A DNA stretch of 64,000 bases, taken from the NCBI GenBank assembly GCA_030248195.1, contig JASAND010004371.1:19589-83588 (forward strand), in the 5' to 3' direction. Each line of letters begins with the position of its first letter. The stretch's first letter is position 1. Shown one piece after another: positions 50,940 through 62,524 of the stretch. The stretch is from Trissonchulus latispiculum. Taxonomy: Eukaryota > Nematoda > Enoplea > Enoplida > Ironidae. Both the position numbers and the translations under genes were made by a program. Below the pieces are notes generated by a model, which did not search any database, was not told the origin of the DNA, and saw nothing but the letters and a program-made list of their open reading frames with translations.

Positions 50940-52360
50940 AGTGCTCAGTACTCAATCACAATGGCGTGAGTATAATATGTACATTGGTTTGAGATGGCTT
51001 ATGAGATAACTTATCAGCCGAGATGATAACGTAATCAATATTCAAGACTACACAGGTCATTCCGCACAAAGAGCTGTACTGAACAATGTGACGGTGCAAT
51101 GCAATGTAGTCTCCGGTGTGACTGAATGCAATGGATATTAAAGAGTCGTTATGCCACACAGAATCAGTTAACCGCGTCCTCAAGATACTGCGCTTAAACA
51201 TAATATATGCTGTATGTATATCAATTTTGCACCACGACAGCGTAGTACACGTGTACATACGTAGATTGCAACAGGATAAATTTTGTTCAATTACTCATAT
51301 CTCCAGGACATACTAAGGCTCGCATAACGCGTATTTCATAATTCAGCTGCAAATGTGTGAAGGACTGTTGACGCCTGACATTGTTTGTGATAAGGCATCA
51401 TCCCTCCACTAAAAGCAAACTGATTCTTTCATACTCCAAGAGGAATTGCTAATGCACGCTAACACGCTTGCATACACACGCCGGACACACCACACACACC
51501 CACCCACACACACACGCACACACACACACACCAGACACACACACACCAGACACACACGCAAACACACACAGGTGTATATGTATATGCATGTACAAATAAA
51601 TATGTATGTATGCTTGCGGCATACGGTATATACCTCGTATTATTAGGCTATCCTAAACTTCAATTGGTTCCTGAAGGCACATCCTTCTGGTGTGGTGGAT
51701 CTACAAGAAGGGACAGATAAGAATTTAAATTTACAAAAATAGAGAACTCTGAATAGAGAATAAGTATGACACAACAATGTAGATTTAAAAAGACTATCGT
51801 ATTATGTATACATACTTGAACCTTTGGAACTCTCGTAAGAGATGTTTGGGCAAATTAGGCACGTGAAATGTTTTGCTCAGCCTTGTTTTACACGGTTATT
51901 CGAATTTTAAACTCATATTATCGAGGTAGGAGTGCACACTACCGCGACCACTATGACACCTGCTGTGTATTAGGTTAGCAAGGATAAAGTTAGCAGGTAT
52001 CTGAAAATTTTGCGTTTTTTCTGATCCAAAGTTAAAAAGTTAGCTCGGGTAGCTTGCGGTGGATTCCTTGTTCGCAGACTGAGGCAGATTTGGCTGTGAT
52101 TTACTGAAGGTGCACCATACAGTATAAACTTACTAAGTCAGACAGGTTTTAGATTTACCTAATATTGGATTCACTTAATTTAATCATTTTTTAAAAAATC
52201 CGATTTCTTAATTTAGTCCCAGTTTTATTGATTTCAAACTAAACAATACTGCTCTAGGACGTGCCAGCCTCGTCCGGCTTTAAAGACTCTGAGTTTTCTT
52301 AAAATATGTAACGTTTTAAAAGCTGTATCGAGTTAGTTCATTAAAAGTTTTCGATGCCTG
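50940..52360. other. Gene-poor region with a (CA)n microsatellite
   Basis: A (CA)n run with ccag interruptions lies at 51486-51565. An exon-like piece on the minus strand (51701-51640) follows a strong acceptor (cccttcttgtag), but its frame cannot be fixed. Otherwise nothing is supported. Confidence 0.4.
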
Positions 52361-52364
52361 CAGA

Positions 52365-52480
52365 CAAGAGTACATAATATAGTGTGCCTAGTGGCACACT
52401 CTATGTTATCCGAGCAAAAACTATGCTCAGCTCGATAACGGCCCACCCCCCCTGCAAATTAGACGAAAGTGGTTTCTGAA
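52365..52480 (+). mobile_element. Truncated left end of a CAAGAG-family MITE
   Basis: CAAGAGTACATAATATAGTG, a small hairpin (tgtgcctagtggcaca) and a C-run (52446-52452) match the outer part of the family. A matching right end is not found within 1 kb, so it is truncated. Confidence 0.5.
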
Positions 52481-52609
52481 CAATTGATGCTAAGATAAAC
52501 CCTTAGGAAATTAAGTCTGTTTCAGTTAGCCTCTATTGTCGAATTTGATACACATTGTAGAAACTGATACATTCCGTTAACTGTCTAGGGTGTACTGCAT
52601 ACCTGAACG

Positions 52610-52970
52610 GGAGGTCAAATTTCACTGACCCTTGTGGAAGCAAATTTGGGTACCCCTTGTGAGAGCGATTTTTCTTAGGGGTACTTTTGAAAGCGATTTT
52701 AAGCTATTTAGCCTATTTTTAGCAAAAAACAGCAATTTTTAAGCTAAAACACGTTTTTTGGACGTTTTTAGCTAAAAATAGTAATTTTAAGTGAAAAATT
52801 CCGGCGAAGCCGGAAAATTTTTGGAAATTTTAGTCCTAAAACCTATTTTTTGGGCAATTTTCTTACCCCTTGTGGCCAATTTTCTTACCCCTTGTGGGAG
52901 CAATTTCACGACCTCTTGTGGGCGACTTCGCCGAGGGGGGAAATTCCCCCCCCCTTGTCCACCTGTGGTG
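52610..52970. repeat. G-tract family copy with accccttgtgg units
   Basis: The unit taccccttgtgg(gag)c occurs about eight times, mostly in 52620-52680 and 52860-52965, around an AT-rich core of ttttagctaaaaa repeats. The core matches that at 2.05-2.16 kb, tying it to the intron 2 element. Confidence 0.5.
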
Positions 52971-52979
52971 TACTGATGC

Positions 52980-54190
52980 ATTCTGTTGAATTGCCTTACG
53001 GTTTAAATTTGTTTACACTTGGAATTCTCAATTTACCTGCTTTCGGCTCTAAAGTTTGTTTACGCTAGGAGTTCTCAGTTCACACGACGTATATACTGCA
53101 TTTGTGCTTCCCATTTTGTATTGAAGTTTAAAAACATGTGTATTCTATAGGATTATTTGAAGATCAGAGGAAGGGGGCTTTAGGAATTGGCTGTGACCGC
53201 GACAATCACAGTACTGTAATACAGTCAGGCAATTCGGCCATCTCGCCCAAAACAGGTTCTGGGTAATAGAGATTGAGTACTGCTCAGTGACTCCAATTAA
53301 ACAGTGTTATGCATACACAAATGATTATTGTCATTACTACACTCACTTGACTGCACTGAATAGTTGAATGTTTGTTCAGTGTTAGGAATAGACATATTGT
53401 ACCCCCTGTTTATTGTTATTGTTACTTTCTCTTGACTGCATTGAATAGTTAATGTTTGTTATATGAAGTTCAACAGACTCTATTGTCAACAGACTATTGA
53501 AAACGTTTCAATATTATTTCAAGGACGCTATGGACGCTAGTATGGTTCAAATCTGAGTTTGTGCTAAAAGGCTGGGGGACCCTGGAGACATTCACTTCTT
53601 TTGCGACTCATGAGGGGTGAGATGGTCGTGCTTTTGAGCACCTTGGCTCAGCCCTCCTCTAAAATGTACTGAATGGCGGTGAAAGCCGCCTGTGAGCACT
53701 ACCTCAGGTTTCAACAACCCATTTGATTGAGGGTTGACTAGATGCTTTCTGTGGATTTATATAATACTGGTGATGACATGATAAAATGACTGAATTGGAT
53801 GGGTTTCACCCCTATGCACTCGGTCATACGTGGTTACTTCCTGTGGCGTGGCAGAGCTGTAACATGCAAACAATTAAAATTGTAAAACCAAGAAATATTT
53901 CCTCTAAGAAATTGTAACCATAAGTAGTAATAAAAGCAAAATACCCAAATTTCTTATTTTTCTCCTTCCGTTTGCATACTGACACTGGTCCGTTCAGTCG
54001 CCTTCTGTAGTTTCTTATAAACATACGCTATAATGCATATCATGTTAGTAATTTTTGTGATGGTCAGCCCTTTTAATGCATTACTCCCTGTGAATTGCGG
54101 TTTCTCTCCGTATCAGATTGTCACCTTAGCTAGCATGCTGGTATCTTTTTTCAAGGAACAGAATAATATATAAAATTTCTACCATCGAAA
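52980..54190. other. No supportable gene
   Basis: Contains a possible Pol III B-box-like gttcaaatct at 53547 without a convincing A box, and a 66-codon minus-strand ATG frame (53824-54024) with one hydrophobic stretch. Neither is strong enough to call. Confidence 0.35.
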
Positions 54191-54195
54191 AGACA

Positions 54196-54445
54196 CTGAA
54201 GCCGTTGACTTGGTGACGCCGCCACCTTTCCCAGACGGAGGGCTGCAATCCCACCCAATCCAGATCTCTGTGGTGTGTGCTCTGAGCCAGCTAGCTGTAT
54301 TCTCAGCGGCTGTACCCCGCACTCTCGATCAGTCCCTCGTCATTGCCAGAAATGCATTGATCAGATGCTGGAATCGGGAGATAATCGCTGCTCCTGGTGT
54401 AGACAATACTTTTATGGTTACACTTGCAATGGACATGAGTATGCG
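54196..54445 (+). pseudogene. RING-finger-like exon
   Basis: The frame NPDLCGVCSEPASCILSGCT is followed by RHCQKCIDQMLESGDNRCSW and CRQYFYG, ending at a gtaagt donor (54446). The pairs CxxC, CxxC and CxxC are spaced as in RING fingers of E3 ubiquitin ligases. The middle Cys-x-His pair (expected between SVP and CQKC) appears to be missing, so zinc binding would be impaired. The upstream limit is uncertain because a stop lies just before. No downstream exon was found. Confidence 0.4.
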
Positions 54446-54449
54446 GTAA

Positions 54450-56050
54450 GTAGGCAATCTTCTTTGATGAGATATTGAAGAGTAGTAATGTCGACTTCAC
54501 TCACCTGAAACCGTTTGAAGTCACAAATAAACCAAGACATGTAATATATGTATCTGTTTGAATGGCTACAGAAGAGGTTAGATTAAATCTGTCTAACCTA
54601 GATTAGCGTTTTTAAGTACTACAGCTATCATTACAGCTATTAGTACATTATTATTATTATTATTATCAATAATAATATTATTACAAGACTATTGGCTTCG
54701 TTGCGCAGTTTATATTGATCTGAACTTATTTTTGTGATATTTTATCACACTTTTTCTTTCTTCTGACTGTTGGTTTTCTAATTACATTTCTACTTGATGC
54801 ATAGTAAGAGCAAATTTCTTCTGAAAGTGAATGAAAACTGAGCCGTCACTTTCCAATTTCCGCTTTAAATAGTTCCAAATAAATGTATTTGTCTGCCACC
54901 GTTTTGAAATGAGCAAACAAAGAATTCGCACAACATTTTGTTATTGAAATTGGATGATTAACGTGATTTGCCATCATAAACTGAAACATACAGAAAAGCT
55001 TTAGATTTAAAATGACGTAATAAAACAAAACTCATAAAGATTTAAAGGTTTTAAGGATCCTATGCTCGTAAAATAGAAAAAAGCTTGAAATAACAGAGAA
55101 GAAAAGAAAGTTTATTTAAAATATTTATGTAATGGGGATGATGGGGATAAAAATTAGTAGGATACTAACTTGAATAAAAAAATTTTTTATAAAAGTTGAT
55201 AACACGTGACGCTAAAAAATGAATCTGTTTACTTTGTAGTACTGCAATGCCATTAGCATACCTAGTCCGGTTTTCCTTCACCCTCTTGTCTGGCTGGCTT
55301 CAGCTCTTTAGTTTATCACACTGCTTGTCTCAAATTTGCTTTCAAGGCATCGTTTACAACTGAACTTTAAAATTGCAGTCCACTCTTTCGTCTACTAAAT
55401 GGAAATTTTAGCCTTCAGTATGAAAGTATAAACAGAGTGTCTATTTGTGGAAGTTGGATAAATTAATCGTCTCACTCTGTGTAATGTCAGTGCTCGTAGT
55501 AGTCGGTTTAACAGCGTACGCGGGACAAACGCTAGTCAGTATATTACACGGTTAAAACCGAAGAATGTGTCTTGGGGGTGGGATGAAATAGACCTCTCCC
55601 TCTCTTTTCTGGGTGATTCTAAAAAGCTTCTCTGGCGTTGCTTGTGCTGCCGAGCACCTAGGCCCGTCAGGCGTGGAGTGTGGTGGAAACAAGCTTCGGT
55701 TTTAATCCATTTGATTTAGTTCTGTGGAATTATTGGCCTGTGTGCCGTCCGTGTGCTGGTTTTGCTGAGTTTGTTTTGAAACTGTTTGGTTGGTTATTGC
55801 TATTGGTAATTGCTTATTATTAAACAGAACTATGCCAGCATCAATGGGTCTCTCGGTCGTCGGCAGTAACCTGCTGTTGTAGCTTGCAGCGCTACTACAA
55901 CTTAATGCTTCAAAACTAAAATCTCAAATTCTCAATTCAAAGCTCAAACCTTCAAAACATTAGAAAACTTGAGAAAGAAAATAAAAATAGGAAGAAGAGC
56001 GCAAGGTTTTACTAAATTTAGCTTTGTAAATATTTAGTACTTTCCACTGT
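54450..56050. other. Gene-poor region
   Basis: A (ATT)n run lies at 54648-54665. At 55480-55910 the sequence is less AT-rich, with tgttgtagcttgcag / ctactacaac inverted at its right end; it could be a solo LTR, but ends were not confirmed. No gene is supported. Confidence 0.3.
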
Positions 56051-56054
56051 CTTT

Positions 56055-56457
56055 TCACGAGCGCACTCGTTTACCTCTTCAAAAATGGCATGTTCTAGCT
56101 TGTTGGCATTTTCTTACGGTGCAATAGAGCCGTCCAGAAAAAGGACGGGAATGCCAGAAATGCCCTTCATCCATTCCTCGTATAATTCTTCGATTCTCGT
56201 TAAATAACCTTATCCGGAGAAAACGGAGAATCGGGATGCATCAATCTCTTTGTCATAGTGGCAAGAACGAGGGTTTGGAACAGAAAACTGAAAGATTGAG
56301 GGTAGCACGAAAAATCAGAAAAAACGTTTTTCCCATGGAAGTTTGTCCACGTGGGATGAGGTTCAAAGACAATGGCACAAGAAGAAGTCGTTTTCGTCGA
56401 GCGTAAAATCGTCGATTTACCAGAAGCTATGTTTCCCTCTAACGCAACACGGACCAT
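56055..56457 (-). pseudogene. Deoxynucleoside kinase (dCK/TK2 family), internally deleted
   Basis: Deoxynucleoside kinases phosphorylate nucleosides for dNTP salvage and are carried by many large DNA viruses. From ATG 56457 the P-loop GNIASGKST (residues 9-17) is intact, followed by VFEPHPTWTNFHGKN (the Glu and Trp that bind the nucleoside) and FQTLVLATMTKRL. The frame stops at 56200. In another frame the C-terminal part continues (IEELYEEWMKG, IPVLFLDGS). The central region with the conserved ERS motif and lid is missing, so it is a deleted, frameshifted relic. Its ATG is 8 bases from the dUTPase stop. Confidence 0.8.
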
Positions 56458-56465
56458 CTTTCGTT

Positions 56466-56903
56466 TTATTTTCCAGTTGAGCCGAATCCCCCTGTACCTC
56501 TAGCCGTAAGGGGAAGTTCTGAAACTTCCTCACTGGAAGGACTTGAAAAACGTTCGCAAACAAGCTGCGCAACTCGATCGCCTCTTTTAACTTTGAGCTT
56601 CTGGGGGCCTGAATTGATGAGACTGACTCCAATATCTCCTGTATAGTCAGGATCAATACACCCGCCCGCAGTTATGACGCCGTTGCGTAGAGCAATTCCA
56701 GAACGCTCGAGAATTCTTCCGTAACACGCGAAAGGAAATTGAAGCGAAAATCTAAGGAAAAGGAGATACTTCTTCCCGCGCTCAACAACGAAATTTTTAG
56801 GACTGAAGAGATCAAATCCGGCTGAACTAGGGGTAGTTCGTGACGGAATTCATGTATCAGGTGAAAGCTTAACGATCTTGAGTGTTTCGGAAAAGAGAGA
56901 CAT
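56466..56903 (-). pseudogene. dUTPase, trimeric family, one in-frame TGA
   Basis: dUTPase hydrolyses dUTP to dUMP and pyrophosphate, keeping uracil out of DNA. The 145-residue frame from ATG 56903 carries all five motifs: SAGFDLF (1), RSGIALRNG (2), GGCIDPDYTGDI with the catalytic Asp and Tyr (3), RGDRVAQLV (4) and RGTGGFGSTG at the C-terminus (5). Only a TGA at codon 18 interrupts it; a start downstream of it would lose the first strand. It is intronless and packed 8 bases upstream of the kinase on the same strand, which favours a viral rather than a host copy. The virus family cannot be told. Confidence 0.85.
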
Positions 56904-56909
56904 AAAATG

Positions 56910-57040
56910 CCTGAAATATTAATTAGGTGTTTAGTGTAGCAAAAACAGATTTAAACAGAATAACTTTAAATTATATGAGTATTTATGCTGCACCGGGGCC
57001 GCCACAACCGGGATCAGCGCAGAGAGCAGATTGCGAAAAA
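56910..57040. other. Upstream flank of the dUTPase relic
   Basis: AT-rich with one GC patch (gcaccggggccgccacaaccgg). No promoter or further viral gene is recognised. Confidence 0.3.
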
Positions 57041-58020
57041 ATTGATTAAAGGCAGAGAGTAGCACAAATTAAAAACATCAAGTTGTAAAGATAATCAGGA
57101 AATAAAAACTATAATAATGTAGTTTTCAATAAGGAAAGAGAATATCTTCAAGTTTTATGCATTTTTGGCTTGAAAAGTTGCAAAATTGTAATGAAAAACA
57201 GTAAAAGTTAAGCCGACGTAGAGGACCGGGGCAGGGGGTGGCCAGGCAGCGTGCTTGCCTAATAAAATATATTGAAAAGCACTTTTCGAAGCAGCTTTTA
57301 GAGCGATTTAAGGAAGAATGTTTGAAAAATAGGTTTTCAAAATAAAAAGGAAGAGTTAAAAATGAAGAAATGGTTAATTAATTAAGCCTAAGGAGAAAAA
57401 TTTATGTATATCTAATAAACATTCTTTTGATGCTTAATGAGAAAAAGACTTAACCAAATTTAGAAATTAGACAGGGTAAATATTAAAGGAACATGGAACA
57501 GGAACAAAGAATGTTCAGAGGAATGGAAATAAATAGTTTTACAAGAAAGAAAGAAACAGGAATGAAAGTTGAAGTTGGAGCAATTGTTACTGAGATGGGG
57601 ACTGCAAGAATAGATGCAAAGATAAATGATAAGCAGGAGAGAAAACAGGGACTTGTTCAGAGATTATGGTAGAAGCAGTTGTAGAACATAAATTAAAGAA
57701 CTTAGATGGAGAAACAAAAGAAGAAGAATGGCATACAGGATAAGGAAGAACAGGTGATACATAAATAAAAGGGGTAGCTTATAGTTGCAGAAAGTCAGGG
57801 GGAGAAATTGAGCAAAGAAGAAAGAATAAGGATGTCGCCTTCGAGAAAGACAGAGAATGAAAGAACAAAGGTTGCGTGGGGAAAGAGGAAAAGCGAGGGA
57901 GGATGGAGTTCGGGTAGACGAGAAGTGGGAGAAAAGATGATAAAGGAGGGAGGGAGAATTAATTGAAAGGAGGGGAGGTTATGGTAGAAGGGGGAAATTC
58001 AGGGAACAAAAGGCAAGCTA
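57040..58020. other. Purine-rich strand, ~1 kb
   Basis: The plus strand is strongly A+G-rich (aagaaagaaagaaacaggaatg; gggagaaattgagcaaagaag), with few pyrimidine runs, over nearly 1 kb. Composition flips abruptly near 58025. All frames have stops. Such asymmetry can reflect an old poly-purine repeat or a decayed transcript; nothing is conserved enough to say. Confidence 0.45.
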
Positions 58021-58024
58021 AACT

Positions 58025-58800
58025 ATAAATACTAGTGTAGAATATTTCCTTGATTTCACTCTAAAATATTCAAAAGTGGGTGCTAACTTCACGAAAATTC
58101 AATCAAAATTCTCCTTGTGTGTACGGTCCAAGGCCGGAGTTAGCTAATTCACAAATTCTTGAACTTTGGGCGCACTTTGTCTCAGTCTCAATTTTGGATT
58201 TCTGGGAGTCACCAGTCTCTATGTCTCCTAAGTGCTACGTCAGGTTTGTTCCATTTTTGGGTAACTTGGGGAATAATTTGGGGTACACTTCTTCTGGCTT
58301 TTGAGTTTTGTTTCTTCCATTTTGAGTCCTGTATATAAAAAACGGTGCTTGTCCCAACTTTCTGTTCTGTCTGTGTCTGAAGAAAATATTTTGTATTCTT
58401 GTGAACGCTTTGCGCACCTTTGGATTTCTGTCCAATTTTGTATTTCTTTTCATATAAAAGTAAACTTGTGACATTTAGAAATTAGGGCTGTATTGTCTTT
58501 CTTCTAGTTGGTTGGCGGATAAGCGGTAAGGGAATCAGATTTGAAAACACTCGAACACGAATCCTTGCAATCTTTATTGAAAATCAAATTACTTTTATTG
58601 AATTTCTGCAATTCTATATTACGAGCAGAGGAAGAAGAGAAGGAAGAAATAACGAAAAGCTGAGAAAAGAAGAGAGTAAAGCGATGAGTCTAAGAGAAGA
58701 TGAGGGGATTACAATTGTACTAGTTTGACATAATATTGCTAATATTAATATTAGAAATTTTTGATATATTGGTATTGCATAGTGAAAAAGCTAAAAAGGA
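58025..58800. other. No supportable gene
   Basis: 58080-58480 is pyrimidine-rich on the plus strand and open on both strands for 70-80 codons, without recognisable features. 58560-58720 is again purine-rich. Confidence 0.35.
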
Positions 58801-58802
58801 TA

Positions 58803-59147
58803 GAAGGAGACAGTTGTACATGTCAATAATAAATCATTTAGCTAAAAGGAGAATACATGCTGGATGACGTCAACAGGGGTTAAAAAGGATATAATAATAT
58901 CATAAGATGAGCTAAAGCAAGATGGGGAAAACCGGAGCAAAATCCATGGTTGTAGTGATCATGATGGGAACAGTTGTTTAGAAAGGGTAAACAATAAATC
59001 ATCTAGTTAAAATGGAAGTGGAAGCATACAGCTAATTGATGACGTCACAGATGGGTGGAAAAATAAAAGAAAGGGAACGGATAAGGATAAGCTGGAGCAA
59101 GACAAGGAAAGCCGGAGCAAAATCTAAGGCTATTGTGATCATGATTA
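58803..59147. repeat. Diverged tandem duplication, ~170-base unit
   Basis: Two consecutive units share acagttgt, aataaatcat-tagttaaa, gatgacgtca, gagcaagac/ggaaaaccggagcaaaatc and gtgatcatgat, in order. The first ends at about 58962. Similarity is about 75%. Each contains a TGACGTCA-type palindrome. Confidence 0.6.
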
Positions 59148-59379
59148 CTACTCATACTCATAATAAATTTTAGCTCATTTTGTCAAGTTTTAAGGATTTT
59201 GAGTCGTGGGAGGGTCATCGAGAGAATACCCGAAAAAAGTGGGTCACGTTCGTCATTTGCTTTTACTTGCTAATCTTTATGCAAGGTAAACCGTAGAAAG
59301 AACAAACAAGAAAACCAGTTCTCTGCAAGTCTAGATGTGAACTTCAATATACATGTCTAAGCTACATAGGTCAACGCCC

Positions 59380-60150
59380 GTGTAAAGATTTGGCCCCAGA
59401 GACTGGATAAATGGCGACCAAAACCCTTTACTGGGGTGCTGTGCGCTATAGACTGGATACGCAACCTGGACTGGAGATGATTTCCAGGCCGACCTCGACA
59501 AGCCTCGCCAATTAGATGAACCCAATGATCGTGAAACTTAAGTTTAACCCCACTAATTACCCCTAACACAAGACCCTATGTACCCTACCTACCGAACTAA
59601 ACAGTCTAAACTTAGCTAAAATACACTAGGCCAAGTGGCCGTGATAGAATATTTAATATAAAAGCTGGCGGGGGGACTTACAGATTGACAGGCAGATCCA
59701 GAATAGTGACCATAAATTGATGACACAGAGCAAATATAATATAAAGAAATACAAGAAACAAATTTGAGCCCCGAATAGTTATACAATTGGGAACTCCCGT
59801 CCCACCTATCACCAGATGGGAGGCTATTTACTTTCCTACCCCGGATTTCAATAGCACTCGAGAGCCCCAATGGATGGCAGGTAAGGTATAATAAAGCATA
59901 AAATTTGGGCCGGAGCAAGTAGAGAAAACCGACTTCACACGTCAAGCGCAAAACTAAGACTGACTGGGCTTTTGAAAAGTAACGAAAGAACGTGCAATCA
60001 CGCGATCACACGTGACTTGCCCAGCCAATCAAATTTTAGATAGACTTTTGAGAGAATTTCGAAACCAAAGTGACAAATTGCTGATCTATCTTTGCAAAAA
60101 GCCATACAATTACATTATTTCAAATCCAAATTATGAATTATCGGGGCAAT
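59380..60150. repeat. Dispersed LTR-like repeat, copy 2
   Basis: Colinear blocks with 47.40-47.89 kb: ccctttactggggtgctgtgcgc, gactggatacgc, atttccaggcc and, on the right, gcccagccaatcaaattttagatag and gagagaatttcgaaaccaaa. A few short blocks also match 12.28-13.06 kb. This copy is longer, and it and the region around 12.3 kb are C/A-rich in the same way. Non-coding. Confidence 0.5.
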
Positions 60151-60224
60151 TTTAGCAAAAACCATATACATAAGTTCGGACTAATTTTGAATGAAGAATC
60201 TTTTTAAACAATAATAAAATATGA

Positions 60225-62520
60225 CAGTAGGGCATCACCGCCCTACTGTACACCCGGCTAAACGACCAGAATAGACGGCTAAACAACAAACAGCCAATGA
60301 CCAATTAGCCGGCCAACAAAAAGCCAATTGGCTTGGCCGGACAACGGCCAATGGCCGGCCAAGCCAACTCGCTGACGGTTTGGCGGCCCGGCCGCGTATT
60401 TAGAAAGTGTACGTGCGTGTCGCGCAATGAGAAAGTGTACGTGAGCCACGCGCACATTTTCAAAATGTACGTGCATGTCGCGCAATGAGAAAGTGTACGC
60501 GAGCCACGCGCATTTCTAGAAAATGTACGTGCGCGTCGCCCAGTGTTACAGCAGTGGCTCTTTCTTACAATGTTATGTAGCAAAAATAAGTATATATATT
60601 CTTATGTATATATACGTATATGACATTTATTATCTAGTCCAAACTACTCTCTTCATTTTGTCTATTGTTCATTATTATATACTATAAGGAATGGCGATTA
60701 GGATTAGCTTAACTGAATTGCACATACATAGAGAAACTATTTTTTAATTTTATTAATGAATCGATAATTCGTATTTATATTAAAGCTAAAATTGAAAACA
60801 TAATACGACTAACATGACAAATTATGTTTTCAATTTTATGTATATAGACTTTTAGCAACTCACGTGATGCTAATTTTCCAGGTCACTAAAACCGTAACGG
60901 TTTATATATGTCCTGCCTAATTCCCGAAATGTTTGCTCATTTCTAGAAATAGGCAAGCGTCTTGCCAATTTGTAGAAATGAGCTAAATCCCTTGCTGATT
61001 TTTAGAATTCAGCAAAAGTTTTAAATTGCCGAATTCTAGAAATGGAAAAGCAAATTTTGATCAAATCAAATTGTAAGGGGGGACCAAGACGAACCGAATT
61101 CATTTTCAATTTTTAAACTTAAATTTAAACTTTTGCCGAATTCTAAAAAAACAGCAATCAGAATTTTGCTCATTTCTACAAATGAGCAAGACGCTCGCCT
61201 ATTTCCAGAAATGAGCAAAAATTTCGGGAACTAGGCACGACACATGAAAAATGAATTTCAAATTCGTATTCTGTAATCCAGAAACCCTCTATATTCAACT
61301 TTTCAGCAAAATAATAGAGGAAAAACAGGGTTCGCCTTGGTCTCCCCTAATACAAATTGAAAAATGTCAAACTTTGTGAAATCGAAGAATTTTGTAAAAT
61401 TTGAATTCAGCTTCAGACACGATTATTATTACATGCACCATAAGATTATTAAACACATTTTATCAGTAATTAATTAATTGTAACAAATTTCCCACTATAC
61501 AATAATTCATGTCTACCCACCCAATTTCAGCAATAATCTTTAATATCACTTCTTATTCCTGCAGTAATCTAGCATTGCAACACTGAAAGAATTCAAAACG
61601 CTGGCGCAGCAGCAAGCTGAAGCGAGCTCGCGCATATTAATTTTAAGAATTTGGCTTATTTTCACCGGTTGACCATGATCAGAGAATTTGGGTTTTACGG
61701 CAAAACGGGACCGCTGGCACCACTGATGTCTGGAAGAATTTAACTGTGCTTAAAATCAAGAGTTTCGATTGACAAAAATTATAGCATATTTTGAAGAATT
61801 TGAAAATCCCTGTTTTGTGAGATAGGTCTGAGACTCCAGATTGGAGTAATGGAACCGAGTAATGAGAGCCACTTGACAGTCTATCGGTATCGTTGTTCTT
61901 TATGCATAAAATTGTTACCACACTGACCACGTGTTGAAATACAAAAGGGCATTTTGAACCATACTTTTATCGTAATTTAGCCAAATTTTCGAAAAAACGT
62001 AGATATTGAATTTTTACATTAATTTAGATTAGATTAGATCAGAGACTAGAATTAGATTTTTTGAAAAAAGGCCTGTGACATTGTAGAATGCGAAAATTAT
62101 ATTTTCCCAAATCAGAGCAGCCAGTTAGTTTAATTGAGTCATCAACCACCGGGTGTACTTGTAAATTTCCTTTAAAATCCAGCTAATATTACAAGAGACA
62201 GCTTGGTTTGTATCTACTCAATCGCTAACGAAACAAATGAAAAATTACATACGAAATACTGTTTTCGAAAAATCCAATTGATTTTAGTTATATGATGTCA
62301 AAATACTTGTAAAAGAATAGCAAATTAAACACAACTATATACAGAAGGGCACACTTTATATAGCATTTCGTTCGCAATATGTTGATGCTGATTACATTGA
62401 GCGACGCGCACGTACACTTTCTAGAAATGCGCGTGGCTCACGTACACTTTCTCATTGCGCGACATGCACGTACACTTTCTAAATACGCCGGCCGCCCGGC
62501 AGTAGTATAGGGCGAGCATT
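60225..62520. mobile_element. 2.3 kb inverted-repeat element with gtgtacgtgcgtgtcgcgcaa terminal array
   Basis: The left zone (60380-60560) holds five copies of a ~30-base unit, GTGTACGTGxGxxxCGCGCA with tttctagaaa or aatgaga spacers, alternating between two versions. The right zone (62398-62500) holds three in inverted orientation. Outside them, gcggcccggccgcgtattta and taaatacgccggccgcccgg are inverted. A smaller palindrome is nested at 60909-61243. The far-left part is rich in ggccaattggcc palindromes. No transposase frame. Target duplication not found. Confidence 0.7.
60909..61243. mobile_element. Nested foldback MITE with gcaaaattctagaaatgagc units
   Basis: Ends TGTCCTGCCTAATTCCCGAAA (left) and TTTCGGGAACTAGGCACGACACA (right). 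Between them, units such as tttgctcatttctagaaat and aattctagaaatg occur in both orientations. It sits inside the 60.2-62.5 kb element. Confidence 0.65.
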
Positions 62521-62524
62521 TCAA

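Noticed and set aside
51446..51646. Thr/His repeat ORF
   Set aside because: Translates a (CA)n microsatellite.
52787..53068. Overlapping ORFs at 52.8-53.0 kb
   Set aside because: They translate the accccttgtgg repeat units.
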